In this document: positions 52,311-61,528 of the stretch, piece by piece
Layout of the letters: each line of letters begins with the position of its first letter
Numbering within the stretch: position 1 is the first letter of the stretch
NCBI GenBank assembly: GCA_009377445.1
Contig: WHUA01000016.1
Location: forward strand, 34,712-98,711
Reading direction: 5' to 3'
From: Alphaproteobacteria bacterium
GTDB lineage: Bacteria > Pseudomonadota > Alphaproteobacteria > UBA8366
Length of the DNA: 64,000 nucleotides
Notes under the pieces: model-generated
Told to the model about the DNA's origin: nothing
The model's input: only the letters and a program-made list of their open reading frames with translations
Database searches by the model: none
Made by a program: the position numbers and the translations under genes

Positions 52311-52760
52311 ATGCGCCTGGCCCTGTTCCAGCCGGACATCCCCCAGAACACCGGAGCGGTGCTGCGCCTCGCCGGATGCCTCGGGCTGGGCGTCGATCTG
52401 ATCGAGCCGGCGGGCTTCGTCCTCTCCGACAGGCGGCTGCGGCGCGCCGGGATGGACTATCTCGACCTCGTCCCCCTCACGCGCCATGCATCGTGGGAGG
52501 CGTTCCTCGCGGCCCGCGCCGGCCGGCTCGTGCTTCTCACGACGCGGGCCGGCGTCTCCTTCTCGGACTTCGCGTTCGCGGCATCGGATATCCTGCTGCT
52601 CGGCCGCGAAAGCGCCGGCGCGCCGGACAACGTCCATGAATGCGCCGACGCACGCATCCGCGTTCCGATGGTGCCGGGCGCCCGCTCGCTCAACGTTGCG
52701 CTGGCTGCTGCAATGGTGTTGAGTGAGGCGCTGAGGCAGACGGACGGCTTCCCCAAGTAA
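52311..52760 (+). CDS. trmL: tRNA (cytidine(34)-2'-O)-methyltransferase
   Basis: A 149-aa SPOUT (trefoil-knot) methyltransferase that modifies the wobble ribose of leucine tRNAs. LALFQPDIPQNTGAVLRLAG opens it; LLLGRESAGAPDNVHE and IRVPMVPGARSLNVALAAAM form the knot and SAM pocket. Length fits TrmL/YibK. It is divergent from petABC and followed by hemF after 16 bases. Confidence 0.95.
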   Translation: MRLALFQPDIPQNTGAVLRLAGCLGLGVDLIEPAGFVLSDRRLRRAGMDYLDLVPLTRHASWEAFLAARAGRLVLLTTRAGVSFSDFAFAASDILLLGRESAGAPDNVHECADARIRVPMVPGARSLNVALAAAMVLSEALRQTDGFPK

Positions 52761-52776
52761 CTGATCGCGCTAGCAA

Positions 52777-53652
52777 ATGAACGATGCCGACCGCAGGATG
52801 AAGGCGACCGCGTGGTTCGAATCGCTACGCGACAGCATCTGCGCCGCCTTCGAGGCGATCGAGCAAGATTACCGTGGCCCGCTGTCCGATAGCGCGCCCG
52901 GCCGGTTCGTCCGCACCCCGTGGACCAGGGACGATGCGGCGGGCGGCGCACCGGGCGGCACACCGGGCGGCGGGGGCGTCATGGCCACGATGAAAGGCCG
53001 CGTCTTCGAGAAGGTCGGGGTCAACGTTTCGACCGTGCATGGGACTTTTTCCGAAGCATTCCGGAACGAGATTCCAGGCGCTGCGGAAGACGGCCGTTTC
53101 TGGGCGAGCGGGCTATCGCTCGTCGCCCACATGCATTCGCCGCACGTGCCGGCCGCGCACATGAATACGCGCCACGTGGCGACGGCCAAGAGCTGGTTCG
53201 GCGGCGGCGGCGACCTGACGCCGACTTTTCCGGTGGCGGAGGACACGCAGCATTTCCATGACGCATTCCGCCAAGCCTGCGACGCCCATGCGGTCGCCGA
53301 CTATCAGCGTTACAAGGCCTGGTGCGACGAGTATTTCTTCATCAAGCACCGCAACGAGCCGCGCGGTGTCGGCGGCATCTTTTTCGATTATCTCGACAGC
53401 GGCGACTGGACGGCGGACTTCGCCTTCGTCCAGGATGTCGGGCGCGCCTTCGGGCGCTCCTATGCGGAGATCGTCCGCGGGCGCATGAACGAAGGATGGA
53501 CCGCCGAGCAGAAAGAGCATCAGCTCATCCGCCGCGGCCGCTATGTGGAATTCAATCTGCTCTACGACCGCGGAACGCGGTTCGGGCTGATGACCGGAGG
53601 CAATCCGGATGCCATCCTGATGTCGATGCCGCCGGAAGTGCGCTGGCCGTAA
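52777..53652 (+). CDS. hemF: Oxygen-dependent coproporphyrinogen III oxidase
   Basis: A 291-aa aerobic enzyme converting coproporphyrinogen III to protoporphyrinogen IX in haem synthesis. Signature regions are GGGVMATMKGRVFEKVGVNV, SLVAHMHSPHVPAAHMNTRH, WFGGGGDLTPTFP, FFIKHRNEPRGVGGIFFDY, and YVEFNLLYDRGTRFGL. A Gly/Pro-rich repeat (APGGTPGGGG) interrupts an N-terminal loop. It lies near the haem-using petABC but on the other strand. Confidence 0.98.
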   Translation: MNDADRRMKATAWFESLRDSICAAFEAIEQDYRGPLSDSAPGRFVRTPWTRDDAAGGAPGGTPGGGGVMATMKGRVFEKVGVNVSTVHGTFSEAFRNEIPGAAEDGRFWASGLSLVAHMHSPHVPAAHMNTRHVATAKSWFGGGGDLTPTFPVAEDTQHFHDAFRQACDAHAVADYQRYKAWCDEYFFIKHRNEPRGVGGIFFDYLDSGDWTADFAFVQDVGRAFGRSYAEIVRGRMNEGWTAEQKEHQLIRRGRYVEFNLLYDRGTRFGLMTGGNPDAILMSMPPEVRWP

Positions 53653-53681
53653 CCAGCCATAAATTGGAGCAGGGTGGGACA

Positions 53682-54227
53682 ATGAAGCGACTGATCGGAC
53701 TTGGCTTGGGGTTCCTGGCCGCCGCCGTGATTTCCGCCGGCCACGCGAACGCGGAGACCATCAAGCTCGCCGGATTTTTCGGCAACTTCAAAGGGACCGG
53801 CGTCACGGAGACCCGGGACAGCATCTATTTCGGCGTCACGGTACGCGACCTCGACGTGAAGATCGAGCCGGCCGGCGACGGCTTCGTCATCGAATGGACG
53901 ACGATCATCCGCAGCGGCGGCGACCCCAAAAACCCGAAGGTCCGGCAGAAGGCGCAACGCATGACCTTCGCGCCGTCCGCGCAGGCCGGCGTCTACCGCG
54001 CCGCCAATGCCGGCGACCTTCTGTCCGGGCAGCCTTATTCCTGGAGCTACATCAAGAACAATTCGCTGATGATCCACATCATGACGATCGACCGGACGGG
54101 CGCATACGAGATGCAAAGCTATACGCGAACGCTGGAGCCGACCGGCATGGCGTACCTGTTCGAGCGCATCAGGAATGACGAGCCGATCCGGACGGTGAAG
54201 GGAAAGCTCGTCAAGCATTCGAAGTGA
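53682..54227 (+). CDS. Secreted protein of unknown function (181 aa)
   Basis: I do not recognise a named family. A clear Sec signal peptide (MKRLIGLGLGFLAAAVISAG, cleavage expected after HANA) leads to a probably periplasmic domain with IKLAGFFGNFKGTGVTE, DLDVKIEPAGDGFVIEWTTI, AQRMTFAPSAQAGVYRAAN and YTRTLEPTGMAYLFERIRND. The strand-rich pattern suggests a small beta-barrel or lipocalin-like fold, which is only a guess. It follows hemF by 29 bases and converges with cca. Confidence 0.8.
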   Translation: MKRLIGLGLGFLAAAVISAGHANAETIKLAGFFGNFKGTGVTETRDSIYFGVTVRDLDVKIEPAGDGFVIEWTTIIRSGGDPKNPKVRQKAQRMTFAPSAQAGVYRAANAGDLLSGQPYSWSYIKNNSLMIHIMTIDRTGAYEMQSYTRTLEPTGMAYLFERIRNDEPIRTVKGKLVKHSK

Positions 54228-54243
54228 TATTGCCGGTGCTCGT

Positions 54244-55494
54244 CTAAGCGCCGTCTTTCCCGGCCTCGACGCGCAAGCGGGCGAGGCAGGCGTCGCGGTC
54301 GGGGCGAAAGTCCTCCTCGATCCACCAGCATTCGACGGCGCGCAGCAGGGCGCCGATCCGCGGCCCGCGGGGAATGCCGAGCGCGCCCGCGTCGCGTCCC
54401 GCAATCGGGAAGGCCGGCGGCGACCAGCGCGCGGCGAGCGCCAGGGCGTCTTCCCAAGGCGCAGGCTTGCCGGCGGCCGCCCACAGCACCAGCATGGCAT
54501 CCACGAAAGCCTCCTTCGCCATGCGGTAGCGCAGGCGGCGCACCGCCCGGTCGTCCGGCAGATGCGGCGGCTCCTGCAGGATGGCGGCGATCGAGACCAG
54601 CCGGTCCCGGTCGGCGTTGGACGTCTTCATGCGCCGCGCAATCCGGTCGGCGCCTGCCGTGTCCACGGCGGCGAGCGCGGCGAGACGGCGCACCGCATCC
54701 GCCGCGACCAGCGCGGGCCGGCGCTTCGACTGTGCCGCCTCCAGCGCGACCAGCCGATCCAGCCTGTCGATCTCCGTTGCCTCCGGCAGCACGACGCCGA
54801 GAATGCCCTCGGCGTGCATGACGCGCAGAACCTCGTCCGGGCGGGGCGCCGACAGCAGCTTGCGAAGCTCGGCCCAGATACGCTCGGCGGAGAGGCCGCC
54901 GAGGCGCGGCGCCATCTTGCGGCACGCCGCCAGCCCGGCAGGATCGAGCCCGCCTTTCCCGTAATGAGCGTAAAAACGGAAGAACCTCAGCAGCCGAAGC
55001 ACATCCTCGTCGATCCGGGCGTCGGGGTCGCCGACGAAGCGGATGCGGCCGGCGCGCAGATCCTGCTGGCCCCCGAAGGGATCGTGCAGGACGCCGTCGC
55101 GTCCGAGGGACATCGCGTTGATCGTCAAATCGCGCCGCGCGGCGTCCTCGCGCCAGTCCGTGGTGAACGCGACCCGCGCATGGCGGCCGAAGGTCTCGAC
55201 ATCGCGGCGCAAGGTCGTGATCTCGAACGGCGTGCCGTCCGCCACCGCGGTGACGGTGCCATGGTCGATGCCGGTCGGCACCGCCTTGAGGCCGGCTGCC
55301 TCGAGGGCTTCGACGACGCGCTCGGGGACGGCGTCGGTCGCGATATCGATGTCGCCCACCGGACGGCCGATCAACGTGTCGCGCACGCATCCGCCGACGA
55401 AGCGCGCTTCGGCGCCGACCGCTTCGAGAGCGTCGAGCACGGCCACCGTCTGCGGCGCGTTCATCCATTCCTGGGGCTGCAGCCGCATGGTCAT
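54244..55494 (-). CDS. cca: CCA tRNA nucleotidyltransferase
   Basis: A 416-aa class II nucleotidyltransferase that adds or repairs the tRNA 3' CCA end. The head domain has FVGGCVRDTLIGRPVGDIDI with catalytic Asp pair, then GIDHGTVTAV and RRDLTINAMSLG; DVLRLLRFFRFYAHYG and GLSAERIWAELRKLL follow. The body and tail are helical. Its start overlaps the NUDIX gene end by 4 bases; order DUF1285-NUDIX-cca is a recurrent alphaproteobacterial cluster. Confidence 0.97.
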   Translation of the reverse strand: MTMRLQPQEWMNAPQTVAVLDALEAVGAEARFVGGCVRDTLIGRPVGDIDIATDAVPERVVEALEAAGLKAVPTGIDHGTVTAVADGTPFEITTLRRDVETFGRHARVAFTTDWREDAARRDLTINAMSLGRDGVLHDPFGGQQDLRAGRIRFVGDPDARIDEDVLRLLRFFRFYAHYGKGGLDPAGLAACRKMAPRLGGLSAERIWAELRKLLSAPRPDEVLRVMHAEGILGVVLPEATEIDRLDRLVALEAAQSKRRPALVAADAVRRLAALAAVDTAGADRIARRMKTSNADRDRLVSIAAILQEPPHLPDDRAVRRLRYRMAKEAFVDAMLVLWAAAGKPAPWEDALALAARWSPPAFPIAGRDAGALGIPRGPRIGALLRAVECWWIEEDFRPDRDACLARLRVEAGKDGA

Positions 55495-56120
55495 CGGGCC
55501 TTGCGCAGGACCTCGGAGAGGTTGACCAGCATTCCCGCCGTCGCCCCCCAGATATAGCGATTGTCGTAAGGCAGCACGTAGAACTGGCGCTGGATACCGT
55601 TATGCAGGCGGGACTGCTTCAGGTGGTTTGCCGGATCGATGATGAAGGACAGCGGCACCTCGAAGACGTCGGCGACCTCGAACGGATCGGGCGTAAGCGA
55701 AAAAGGCGGGGTCACGATCCCGACGACCGGCGTCACCTCGAAGCCGGTCCGCGTCACATAGAGGTCGAGCTGGCCGACGACCTCGATACGGTCGCGCATC
55801 AGGCCCACTTCCTCTTCGGTCTCGCGCAAGGCCGCCGCTTCCAGGCCGGCATCGGTAGCTTCCAGGCGACCGCCCGGGAACGAGATCTGCCCGGCATGCG
55901 CGCTGAGATGGTCGGTACGCTGGGTAAGCAGCACCGTGAACCCTTCGCGGCGCTCGACGATGGGAACCAGCACCGCCGCCTGCACCAGTTCCGTCGGTTT
56001 CGCCATGCCGGGGTTCAGGTCGTGGTCGCCGCGCTCCATCCGCTCTTCGCGGCTCATGCCCGAGGCCCATCGACCCACCGTCGATTCCTGCAAGCGCCTG
56101 GCGATGACGTCCCGGTTCAT
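55491..56120 (-). CDS. CoA pyrophosphatase, NUDIX family
   Basis: A 209-aa NUDIX hydrolase with the NudL/YeaB-type CoA-pyrophosphatase pattern. The NUDIX box is complete in GRLEATDAGLEAAALRETEE followed by EVG. AHAGQISFPGG just before it marks the CoA group. ATG 56120 is preferred; the frame is open to 56174, inside the DUF1285 gene. It overlaps both neighbours by 4 bases. Confidence 0.93.
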   Translation of the reverse strand: MNRDVIARRLQESTVGRWASGMSREERMERGDHDLNPGMAKPTELVQAAVLVPIVERREGFTVLLTQRTDHLSAHAGQISFPGGRLEATDAGLEAAALRETEEEVGLMRDRIEVVGQLDLYVTRTGFEVTPVVGIVTPPFSLTPDPFEVADVFEVPLSFIIDPANHLKQSRLHNGIQRQFYVLPYDNRYIWGATAGMLVNLSEVLRKAR

Positions 56121-56713
56121 GGCTCCACCCTCGCGCCGGCGCTGCCCAGCGTGAAAACCGCGCCGCCGCTCCACACGTCGAGGACCGCCGTCCCGCCCTC
56201 GTCCCGCTCTTCCGCCAGTTCCACGATTTCATAGAATTGCGGCCGCAGTATCAGGGCTTCGAGGTCATCGCGGACCAGGACGTAGGGCGATGGCTCGCCG
56301 GTCCTTACATCCTCGACGACCCTGATGGGATGCGCCGCGTCGGCCGTCACCATGTGATCCAGGTTGGTCCGGAAGGTCAGCGTCTGCGCCCGGCCGGCGC
56401 CGGATGCGATGACCTCCACCGCGGCGAACGGAGCGTCCTCGACTTCGATGCGGCCCTGCTCCGCCGGCGTCACCAGATAGAAATTGCCCTTGTCATCCCG
56501 CCGGAGCACAGTAGAGAAGAGCTTGCACAGCTCTTTCCGGCCGATGGGAGTTCCATGGTAGTGCCAGGTTCCGTCGCGGGCGATACGAAACGGGAAATCC
56601 CCGGTGGATTTGGGATCGAAATCCCACTTCGGCGCCGCTTGCGGCTCGGGCCCGATCCGGTGCCGCTCGATCAATTTGGCGAGATAGTCGGGGGTTGGGG
56701 GTTGCTTGCGCAT
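56117..56713 (-). CDS. DUF1285 domain protein
   Basis: A 198-aa cytoplasmic protein. WDFDPKSTGDFPFRIARDGT and WHYHGTPIGRKELCKLFSTV are the DUF1285 signature; NFYLVTPAEQGRIEVEDAPF and LRPQFYEIVELAEERD follow. Function is unknown. ATG 56713 is preferred to a GTG at 56716. It is divergent from moxR and overlaps the NUDIX gene. Confidence 0.93.
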   Translation of the reverse strand: MRKQPPTPDYLAKLIERHRIGPEPQAAPKWDFDPKSTGDFPFRIARDGTWHYHGTPIGRKELCKLFSTVLRRDDKGNFYLVTPAEQGRIEVEDAPFAAVEVIASGAGRAQTLTFRTNLDHMVTADAAHPIRVVEDVRTGEPSPYVLVRDDLEALILRPQFYEIVELAEERDEGGTAVLDVWSGGAVFTLGSAGARVEP

Positions 56714-56763
56714 CACCGGATCATATCATCACTAGAGTCACACTCGGTTACAGGAGATATGCC

Positions 56764-57783
56764 TTGAGCCCGGCAATTACCAGCCCTACTGGCGCCGAGG
56801 TCGACGCCGATGCCTTGAGCCGGCAAATCGACGATATCGGGCAACTGCTTATCCGCACCCGTAAAGCGATCGGCGAAGTCATCTTCGGACAGGATCACGT
56901 CGTCGAGCAGAGCCTGATAACCCTGCTGTCGGGCGGCCATGCGCTGCTGATCGGCGTGCCGGGGCTGGCGAAGACGCGCCTTGTCGAAACGCTCGGCCAG
57001 GTCCTCGGCCTGAACGAAAGGCGGATCCAGTTCACCCCCGACCTGATGCCCGCCGACATCTTGGGCTCGGAGGTGCTGGAGGAGTCGGAAGCCGGTAAAC
57101 GCATGTTCCGCTTCATCAAGGGACCGGTTTTCTGCCAGCTCCTGATGGCCGACGAAATCAACCGGGCGAGCCCGCGCACGCAATCCGCCCTGCTTCAGGC
57201 GATGCAGGAGCGGCGCGTCTCGATCGCCGGCGAATATCACCCGCTGCCCGAGCCCTTCCACGTCCTGGCGACGCAGAACCCGTTGGAGCAGGAAGGGACC
57301 TATCCCTTGCCGGAGGCGCAGCTCGACCGCTTTCTGCTTCAGATCGACGTCGGCTATCCAGACGAAGAGGCGGAGCGCCGCATGATGGTCGCGACGACCA
57401 GCCTGGACGAAGCGACGCCGACCGAAGTCATGTCGGGCCGCGAGTTGATCGATGCGCAGAGGGTGGTGCGCCGCATTCCGGTCGGCGAGAGCGTCGTCAA
57501 CGGCATCCTCGACCTTGTTCGCGCCGGCCGGCCGGATTCCACCGATCTGGACGAGGTCGTTCGGCACGTCGCCTGGGGCCCCGGCCCGCGTGCGAGTCAG
57601 GCGCTCATGCTCGCGTCGCGCGCGCGTGCGCTGCTGCAGGGCCGGCTGTCGCCGTCGCTGGACGACGTCGTCGCCCTCGCGCCGCCCGTCCTCCGGCACC
57701 GCATGGCGCTGAACTTCGCCGCGCGCGCCGAGGGCGTGACCATGGACCGGATCATCGCCCGCCTGTGCGAGCGCCTCTCCTGA
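56764..57783 (+). CDS. MoxR family AAA+ ATPase
   Basis: A 339-aa chaperone-like ATPase. Walker A is GVPGLAKT, Walker B LLMADEINRASPRTQSALLQ, sensor 1 ATQNPLEQEGTYPLPEAQLD. MoxR proteins help assemble or activate VWA-containing partners, encoded just downstream. Start is taken as TTG 56764, seven bases after AGGAG; an ATG at 56759 is followed at once by CCT TGA and cannot start the protein. DUF58 follows after 19 bases. Confidence 0.95.
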   Translation: MSPAITSPTGAEVDADALSRQIDDIGQLLIRTRKAIGEVIFGQDHVVEQSLITLLSGGHALLIGVPGLAKTRLVETLGQVLGLNERRIQFTPDLMPADILGSEVLEESEAGKRMFRFIKGPVFCQLLMADEINRASPRTQSALLQAMQERRVSIAGEYHPLPEPFHVLATQNPLEQEGTYPLPEAQLDRFLLQIDVGYPDEEAERRMMVATTSLDEATPTEVMSGRELIDAQRVVRRIPVGESVVNGILDLVRAGRPDSTDLDEVVRHVAWGPGPRASQALMLASRARALLQGRLSPSLDDVVALAPPVLRHRMALNFAARAEGVTMDRIIARLCERLS

Positions 57784-57802
57784 GCGCCGGAACCGCCCAG
57801 GC

Positions 57803-58762
57803 ATGACCAGCGCGCCGCCCCCTCTCGCCGCCCAGAGCCGCGCCGAACATCTGGCGTCGCGTTTTCCGCCGCTGATGGTTGCCGCGGAGCGGGTCGCCAC
57901 GACCGTGGCGCAGGGCGTGCATGGCCGCCGGCGCGTGGGCCAGGGCGAGACGTTCTGGCAATTCCGCCGCTATGAGCCCGGCGACGAGACGGGCCTCATC
58001 GACTGGCGGCAGACGGCGAAATCGCGCCACGTGTTCGTCCGCGAGACGGAATGGGAGGCGGCGCAGAGCGCGTGGCTCTGGCGCGACACGTCGCCATCGA
58101 TGGACTACAGCTCGTCGCGCGAAGTGGAAAGCAAGCGGTCGCGCGCCGATCTCTTGCTGCTGGCGCTTGCGGCGCTGCTGATGCGCGGCGGCGAGCGCTT
58201 CAGCCTGCTGGGATCGGGCGCCCCGCCCGCGACCGGCCGGGCCGCCTTCAACCGGCTTACCAACGCGGTGGTTTCGACCTCGGCGGCGGCGCAGACAGGG
58301 GCGGCGGCGCAGACAGGGGCGGCGGCGCAGACAGGGGCGGCAGCGCCGGCAGGTCAGACCGCCGCCAACCTTCCGGCCGTGGAGCCCTTGCCGCGCTACG
58401 GCCAGGTCGTGCTGCTGAGCGATTTTTTCGTGCCGCTGCCGGAGATCGAGAGGGCCGTCATCGGGTTCGCCGGGCGCGGCCTGCGCGGACAGATGATGCA
58501 GGTCCTCGATCCGGCGGAAGAGCGCCTGCCGTTCCGCGGCCGCATCCGGTTCAGCGGGTTCGAGGGCGAGAACGACACGCTGCTGAGCCGCGTCGAGGCG
58601 CTCCGCCAGGCGTATCGCGGCCGGCTCGAGGAGCACCGCGAAGGCCTCGATTCGATCGCGCGCCGCGCCGGCTGGGGCTTCACGACACACCGGACCGACA
58701 GCTGCCCCGAGTCCGCCCTGCTGCGCCTCTATACGACGCTGGCGCCGGCTGCCGGAGCATAA
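57803..58762 (+). CDS. DUF58 domain protein, MoxR partner
   Basis: A 319-aa protein of the DUF58 family, a VWA-related fold that recurs with MoxR. The core signature is FRRYEPGDETGLIDWRQTAK and LFVRETEWEAAQSAWLW-type residues (VFVRETEWE), with VVLLSDFFVPLPEIE later. It carries three perfect tandem copies of AAAQTG in a linker at about residues 161-178. TTG start of the next gene is 4 bases away. Confidence 0.92.
   Translation: MTSAPPPLAAQSRAEHLASRFPPLMVAAERVATTVAQGVHGRRRVGQGETFWQFRRYEPGDETGLIDWRQTAKSRHVFVRETEWEAAQSAWLWRDTSPSMDYSSSREVESKRSRADLLLLALAALLMRGGERFSLLGSGAPPATGRAAFNRLTNAVVSTSAAAQTGAAAQTGAAAQTGAAAPAGQTAANLPAVEPLPRYGQVVLLSDFFVPLPEIERAVIGFAGRGLRGQMMQVLDPAEERLPFRGRIRFSGFEGENDTLLSRVEALRQAYRGRLEEHREGLDSIARRAGWGFTTHRTDSCPESALLRLYTTLAPAAGA
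58283..58336. repeat. Three perfect 18-bp tandem copies inside the DUF58 gene
   Basis: Unit GCGGCGGCGCAGACAGGG, encoding AAAQTG, occurs three times without mismatch and is followed by a partial copy (GCGGCAGCGCCGGCA). The unit is in frame, so copy-number change would only lengthen a flexible linker. Confidence 0.92.
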
Positions 58763-58766
58763 TTCC

Positions 58767-61526
58767 TTGCTGGAACTCGGCCCCCTCGCCTTCGCTTCGC
58801 CCTGGATCCTCGCAGCGCTCGCATTGCTGCCGCTGCTGTGGTGGCTGCTGCGCGTCACGCCGCCGGCGCCGCGGCATATCCGCTTCCCGGCGATCCGGCT
58901 GCTGTTCGGGCTGGAGAGCCCGGAGCGGACGCCGGAAAGCTCGCCGCTGTGGCTGATCCTGCTGCGGCTGGCCGCCGTGACGGCGCTCATACTCGCGCTC
59001 GCGCATCCCTTGATGAATCCGAGCGGCCTGCTGCAGGGCAACGGGCCTTTGATCCTGGTCGTCGACGATGGCTGGGCCGCGGCGTCGCGCTGGGCGGACC
59101 GGCAGGAGGCGATGCGTCAGGCGGTGACGCGCGCGGCGCGAGAGGAGCGCGGCGTCATATTGCTGACGACGGCGCCCGCAGCGGGCGACCGCGCGCTCAT
59201 GGTGTCGGGCGTGCTGAAGCCGAGCGACGCCCGCGGACGGGTCGATGCGCTGACGCCCAAGCCTTGGCCGAGCGACTTCCAGGCCGCCGCGAAGGCGCTG
59301 GCCGACCTGAAGCCGACCGGCCTGTCGCCCGTGCTGTGGCTCAGCGACAGCCTTCGGGGCGAAGGAACAAATGAATTCGTCGAGCTGTTGAATCAGTTCG
59401 GCACAGTCCAGGTGCTGCGCGACGGCGGCGGCAGTATGCCCTATGTCCTGCAATCGTCCGAAGAAACCGATGCCGAGCTCGCCGCGACGGTGCGCCGCGC
59501 CGCCGGCGGATCGGCGGAGCGCCGCGCCGTGCGGGCCATCGCGGAGGACGGACGGACCCTGGGAAGCCAGATCGCCGAGTTCGCGCCGAACGAGACCGAG
59601 GCGACGGCCCGGTTCGACTTCCCGACCGAAATCCGGAACGAGATAGCGCGGCTCGATCTCGAGGGCGAGGAAAGCGCCGCCGCCGTCGCGCTGCTGGACG
59701 AGCGCTGGCGCCGCCGTCCGGTCGGCTTGGCTTCCGACCGTCCTTCCGACAGCGGCCCGTCCCTGCTGAGCGAGACCTATTACGTGGAGCGCGCCCTTCG
59801 TCCGTTCTCGGACATCCGCCGCGGCCACATCGCGGAGCTGCTGAAATCGCAGCGCGCCGTCATCATCGTGCCCGACGAATACGCGATCGATCCCGGCGAC
59901 CTGACCGCCCTGAACGTGTGGGTGGACGGCGGCGGCCTGCTGCTGCGGTTTGCCGGGCCACGCATGGCGAGCGACGCTTCCGATCAATTGACGCCCGTGC
60001 GGCTGCGCCGCGGCGGCCGCGCGCTCGGCGGCGCCCTGCTGTGGAGCAAGCCGGCCGAGCTGGAGGCATTCCCGCCCGAAAGCCCGTTCGCCGGTCTTTC
60101 CATTTCGCGCGAGGTGACGGTGTCGCGGCAGGTCCTCGCGGAGCCGTCGCTCGACCTTGCGGAAAAGACCTGGGCCCGGCTGAACGACGGCACGCCGCTG
60201 GTCACGACCGAGCGCCGCGGCAAAGGCCGGCTCGTCCTGGTCCACACGACGGCGAACACGAGCTGGACCTCGCTTCCGCTGTCCGGCCTGTTCGTCGACA
60301 TGATGCGCCGGGTCGTCGCGACGAGCCGCGGCGTCAGCGCCGAGCCGGCCGGCGACCGCTCGCTGCCGCCGCTCGAGACGCTCGACGGCTTCGGCCGCGC
60401 GACGCCGCCGCAGGCCACTGCGACGGCCATCGCGGCGCGGGAATTCGCCGGCGTCCGGGTCGGGCCGGGCCACCCGCCCGGCTACTACGGCAGCGGCGAT
60501 GCGCGCCAGGCGCTGAATCTCGGCCCGCAGATCGAGGCGATGACGCCCCTGGGCGGGCTGGACGGCCGCGCCGACGTGTCGGTCTACGCCGCGTCGGAGG
60601 AGCGCGACTTCAAGCCATGGCTGCTGCTGGCCGCGCTCGGCCTCTTCCTAGTCGACATCGTGGCGTCGCTGGCGCTGCGCGGCCTGCTCGTGGACGCATT
60701 GCTGTTGCGCCGGCTGCGGGGCGCAGGGGGCGCAGGGCGCGCGGCGGCGGCCCTTCTGTTCGTCGTCATTCTTGCCGGCGGCGCGCAGGACGGTCTTGCG
60801 CAGAGCGCGGAAGACGAGTTCGCGCTCGAAGCAAGCCAATCGATGCGGATCGCCTACGTGCTGACCGGCGCGCCAGACGTCGACTCGGTCACGAATTCGG
60901 GAATGAGCGGCCTGACGAACATGATCAACCAGCGCACCGCCGTCGAGGCGGGCGCGCCGATGGGCGTCGACCTGGCGACGGACGAGCTCGCCTTCTTCGC
61001 CCTGATCTATTGGCCGATTACCGAGGATCAGCCGACCCCGGACGAGGAAGTGATCGCCAAGCTGAACCGGTACATGGAGAACGGCGGCACGATCCTGTTC
61101 GACACGCGCGACCAGCAGTATGCATCCGGCCCGGGCGGCGCGCCGTCCCAGGCGCTGCAGCGCCTGACGCGCGGCATGCATCTGCCCGCATTGGAGCCGA
61201 TCCCGCCCGACCATGTCCTGACCAAGGCGTTCTACCTCATGCAGGAGTTTCCCGGCCGCTGGACGGGCGGGAAAGTATGGGTCGAGCGTGGCGACGCCCG
61301 CACCAACGACGGCGTGTCGCGGGTCATCACCGGCGGCCATGACTGGGCCGCCGCATGGGCCATGGACAATGCCGGCCGTCCCATGTTCCCGGTAGTGCCG
61401 GGCGGCGAGCGCCAGCGCGAGATGGCCTATCGCTTCGGCGTCAATCTCGTGATGTACACGCTGACCGGGAACTACAAATCGGATCAGGTTCACGTGCCGG
61501 CGATCCTCGAGCGGCTGGGGCAGTAG
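58767..61526 (+). CDS. BatA-like/DUF4159 membrane protein
   Basis: A 919-aa protein. It starts at TTG 58767, 4 bases after the DUF58 stop. The N-terminal segment (FASPWILAALALLPLLWWLL, then RFPAIRLLFGL) is the BatA/aerotolerance-type anchor. A second membrane segment precedes a VWA-like part. Another pair lies at about 610-690, and the C-terminal third is DUF4159 (RIAYVLTGAPDVDSV, ELAFFALIYWPIT, NGGTILFDTRDQQYASG, FPGRWTGGKVWVE). DUF4159 proteins are envelope proteins of the MoxR cluster; their exact role is unknown. Confidence 0.92.
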   Translation: MLELGPLAFASPWILAALALLPLLWWLLRVTPPAPRHIRFPAIRLLFGLESPERTPESSPLWLILLRLAAVTALILALAHPLMNPSGLLQGNGPLILVVDDGWAAASRWADRQEAMRQAVTRAAREERGVILLTTAPAAGDRALMVSGVLKPSDARGRVDALTPKPWPSDFQAAAKALADLKPTGLSPVLWLSDSLRGEGTNEFVELLNQFGTVQVLRDGGGSMPYVLQSSEETDAELAATVRRAAGGSAERRAVRAIAEDGRTLGSQIAEFAPNETEATARFDFPTEIRNEIARLDLEGEESAAAVALLDERWRRRPVGLASDRPSDSGPSLLSETYYVERALRPFSDIRRGHIAELLKSQRAVIIVPDEYAIDPGDLTALNVWVDGGGLLLRFAGPRMASDASDQLTPVRLRRGGRALGGALLWSKPAELEAFPPESPFAGLSISREVTVSRQVLAEPSLDLAEKTWARLNDGTPLVTTERRGKGRLVLVHTTANTSWTSLPLSGLFVDMMRRVVATSRGVSAEPAGDRSLPPLETLDGFGRATPPQATATAIAAREFAGVRVGPGHPPGYYGSGDARQALNLGPQIEAMTPLGGLDGRADVSVYAASEERDFKPWLLLAALGLFLVDIVASLALRGLLVDALLLRRLRGAGGAGRAAAALLFVVILAGGAQDGLAQSAEDEFALEASQSMRIAYVLTGAPDVDSVTNSGMSGLTNMINQRTAVEAGAPMGVDLATDELAFFALIYWPITEDQPTPDEEVIAKLNRYMENGGTILFDTRDQQYASGPGGAPSQALQRLTRGMHLPALEPIPPDHVLTKAFYLMQEFPGRWTGGKVWVERGDARTNDGVSRVITGGHDWAAAWAMDNAGRPMFPVVPGGERQREMAYRFGVNLVMYTLTGNYKSDQVHVPAILERLGQ

Positions 61527-61528
61527 GC

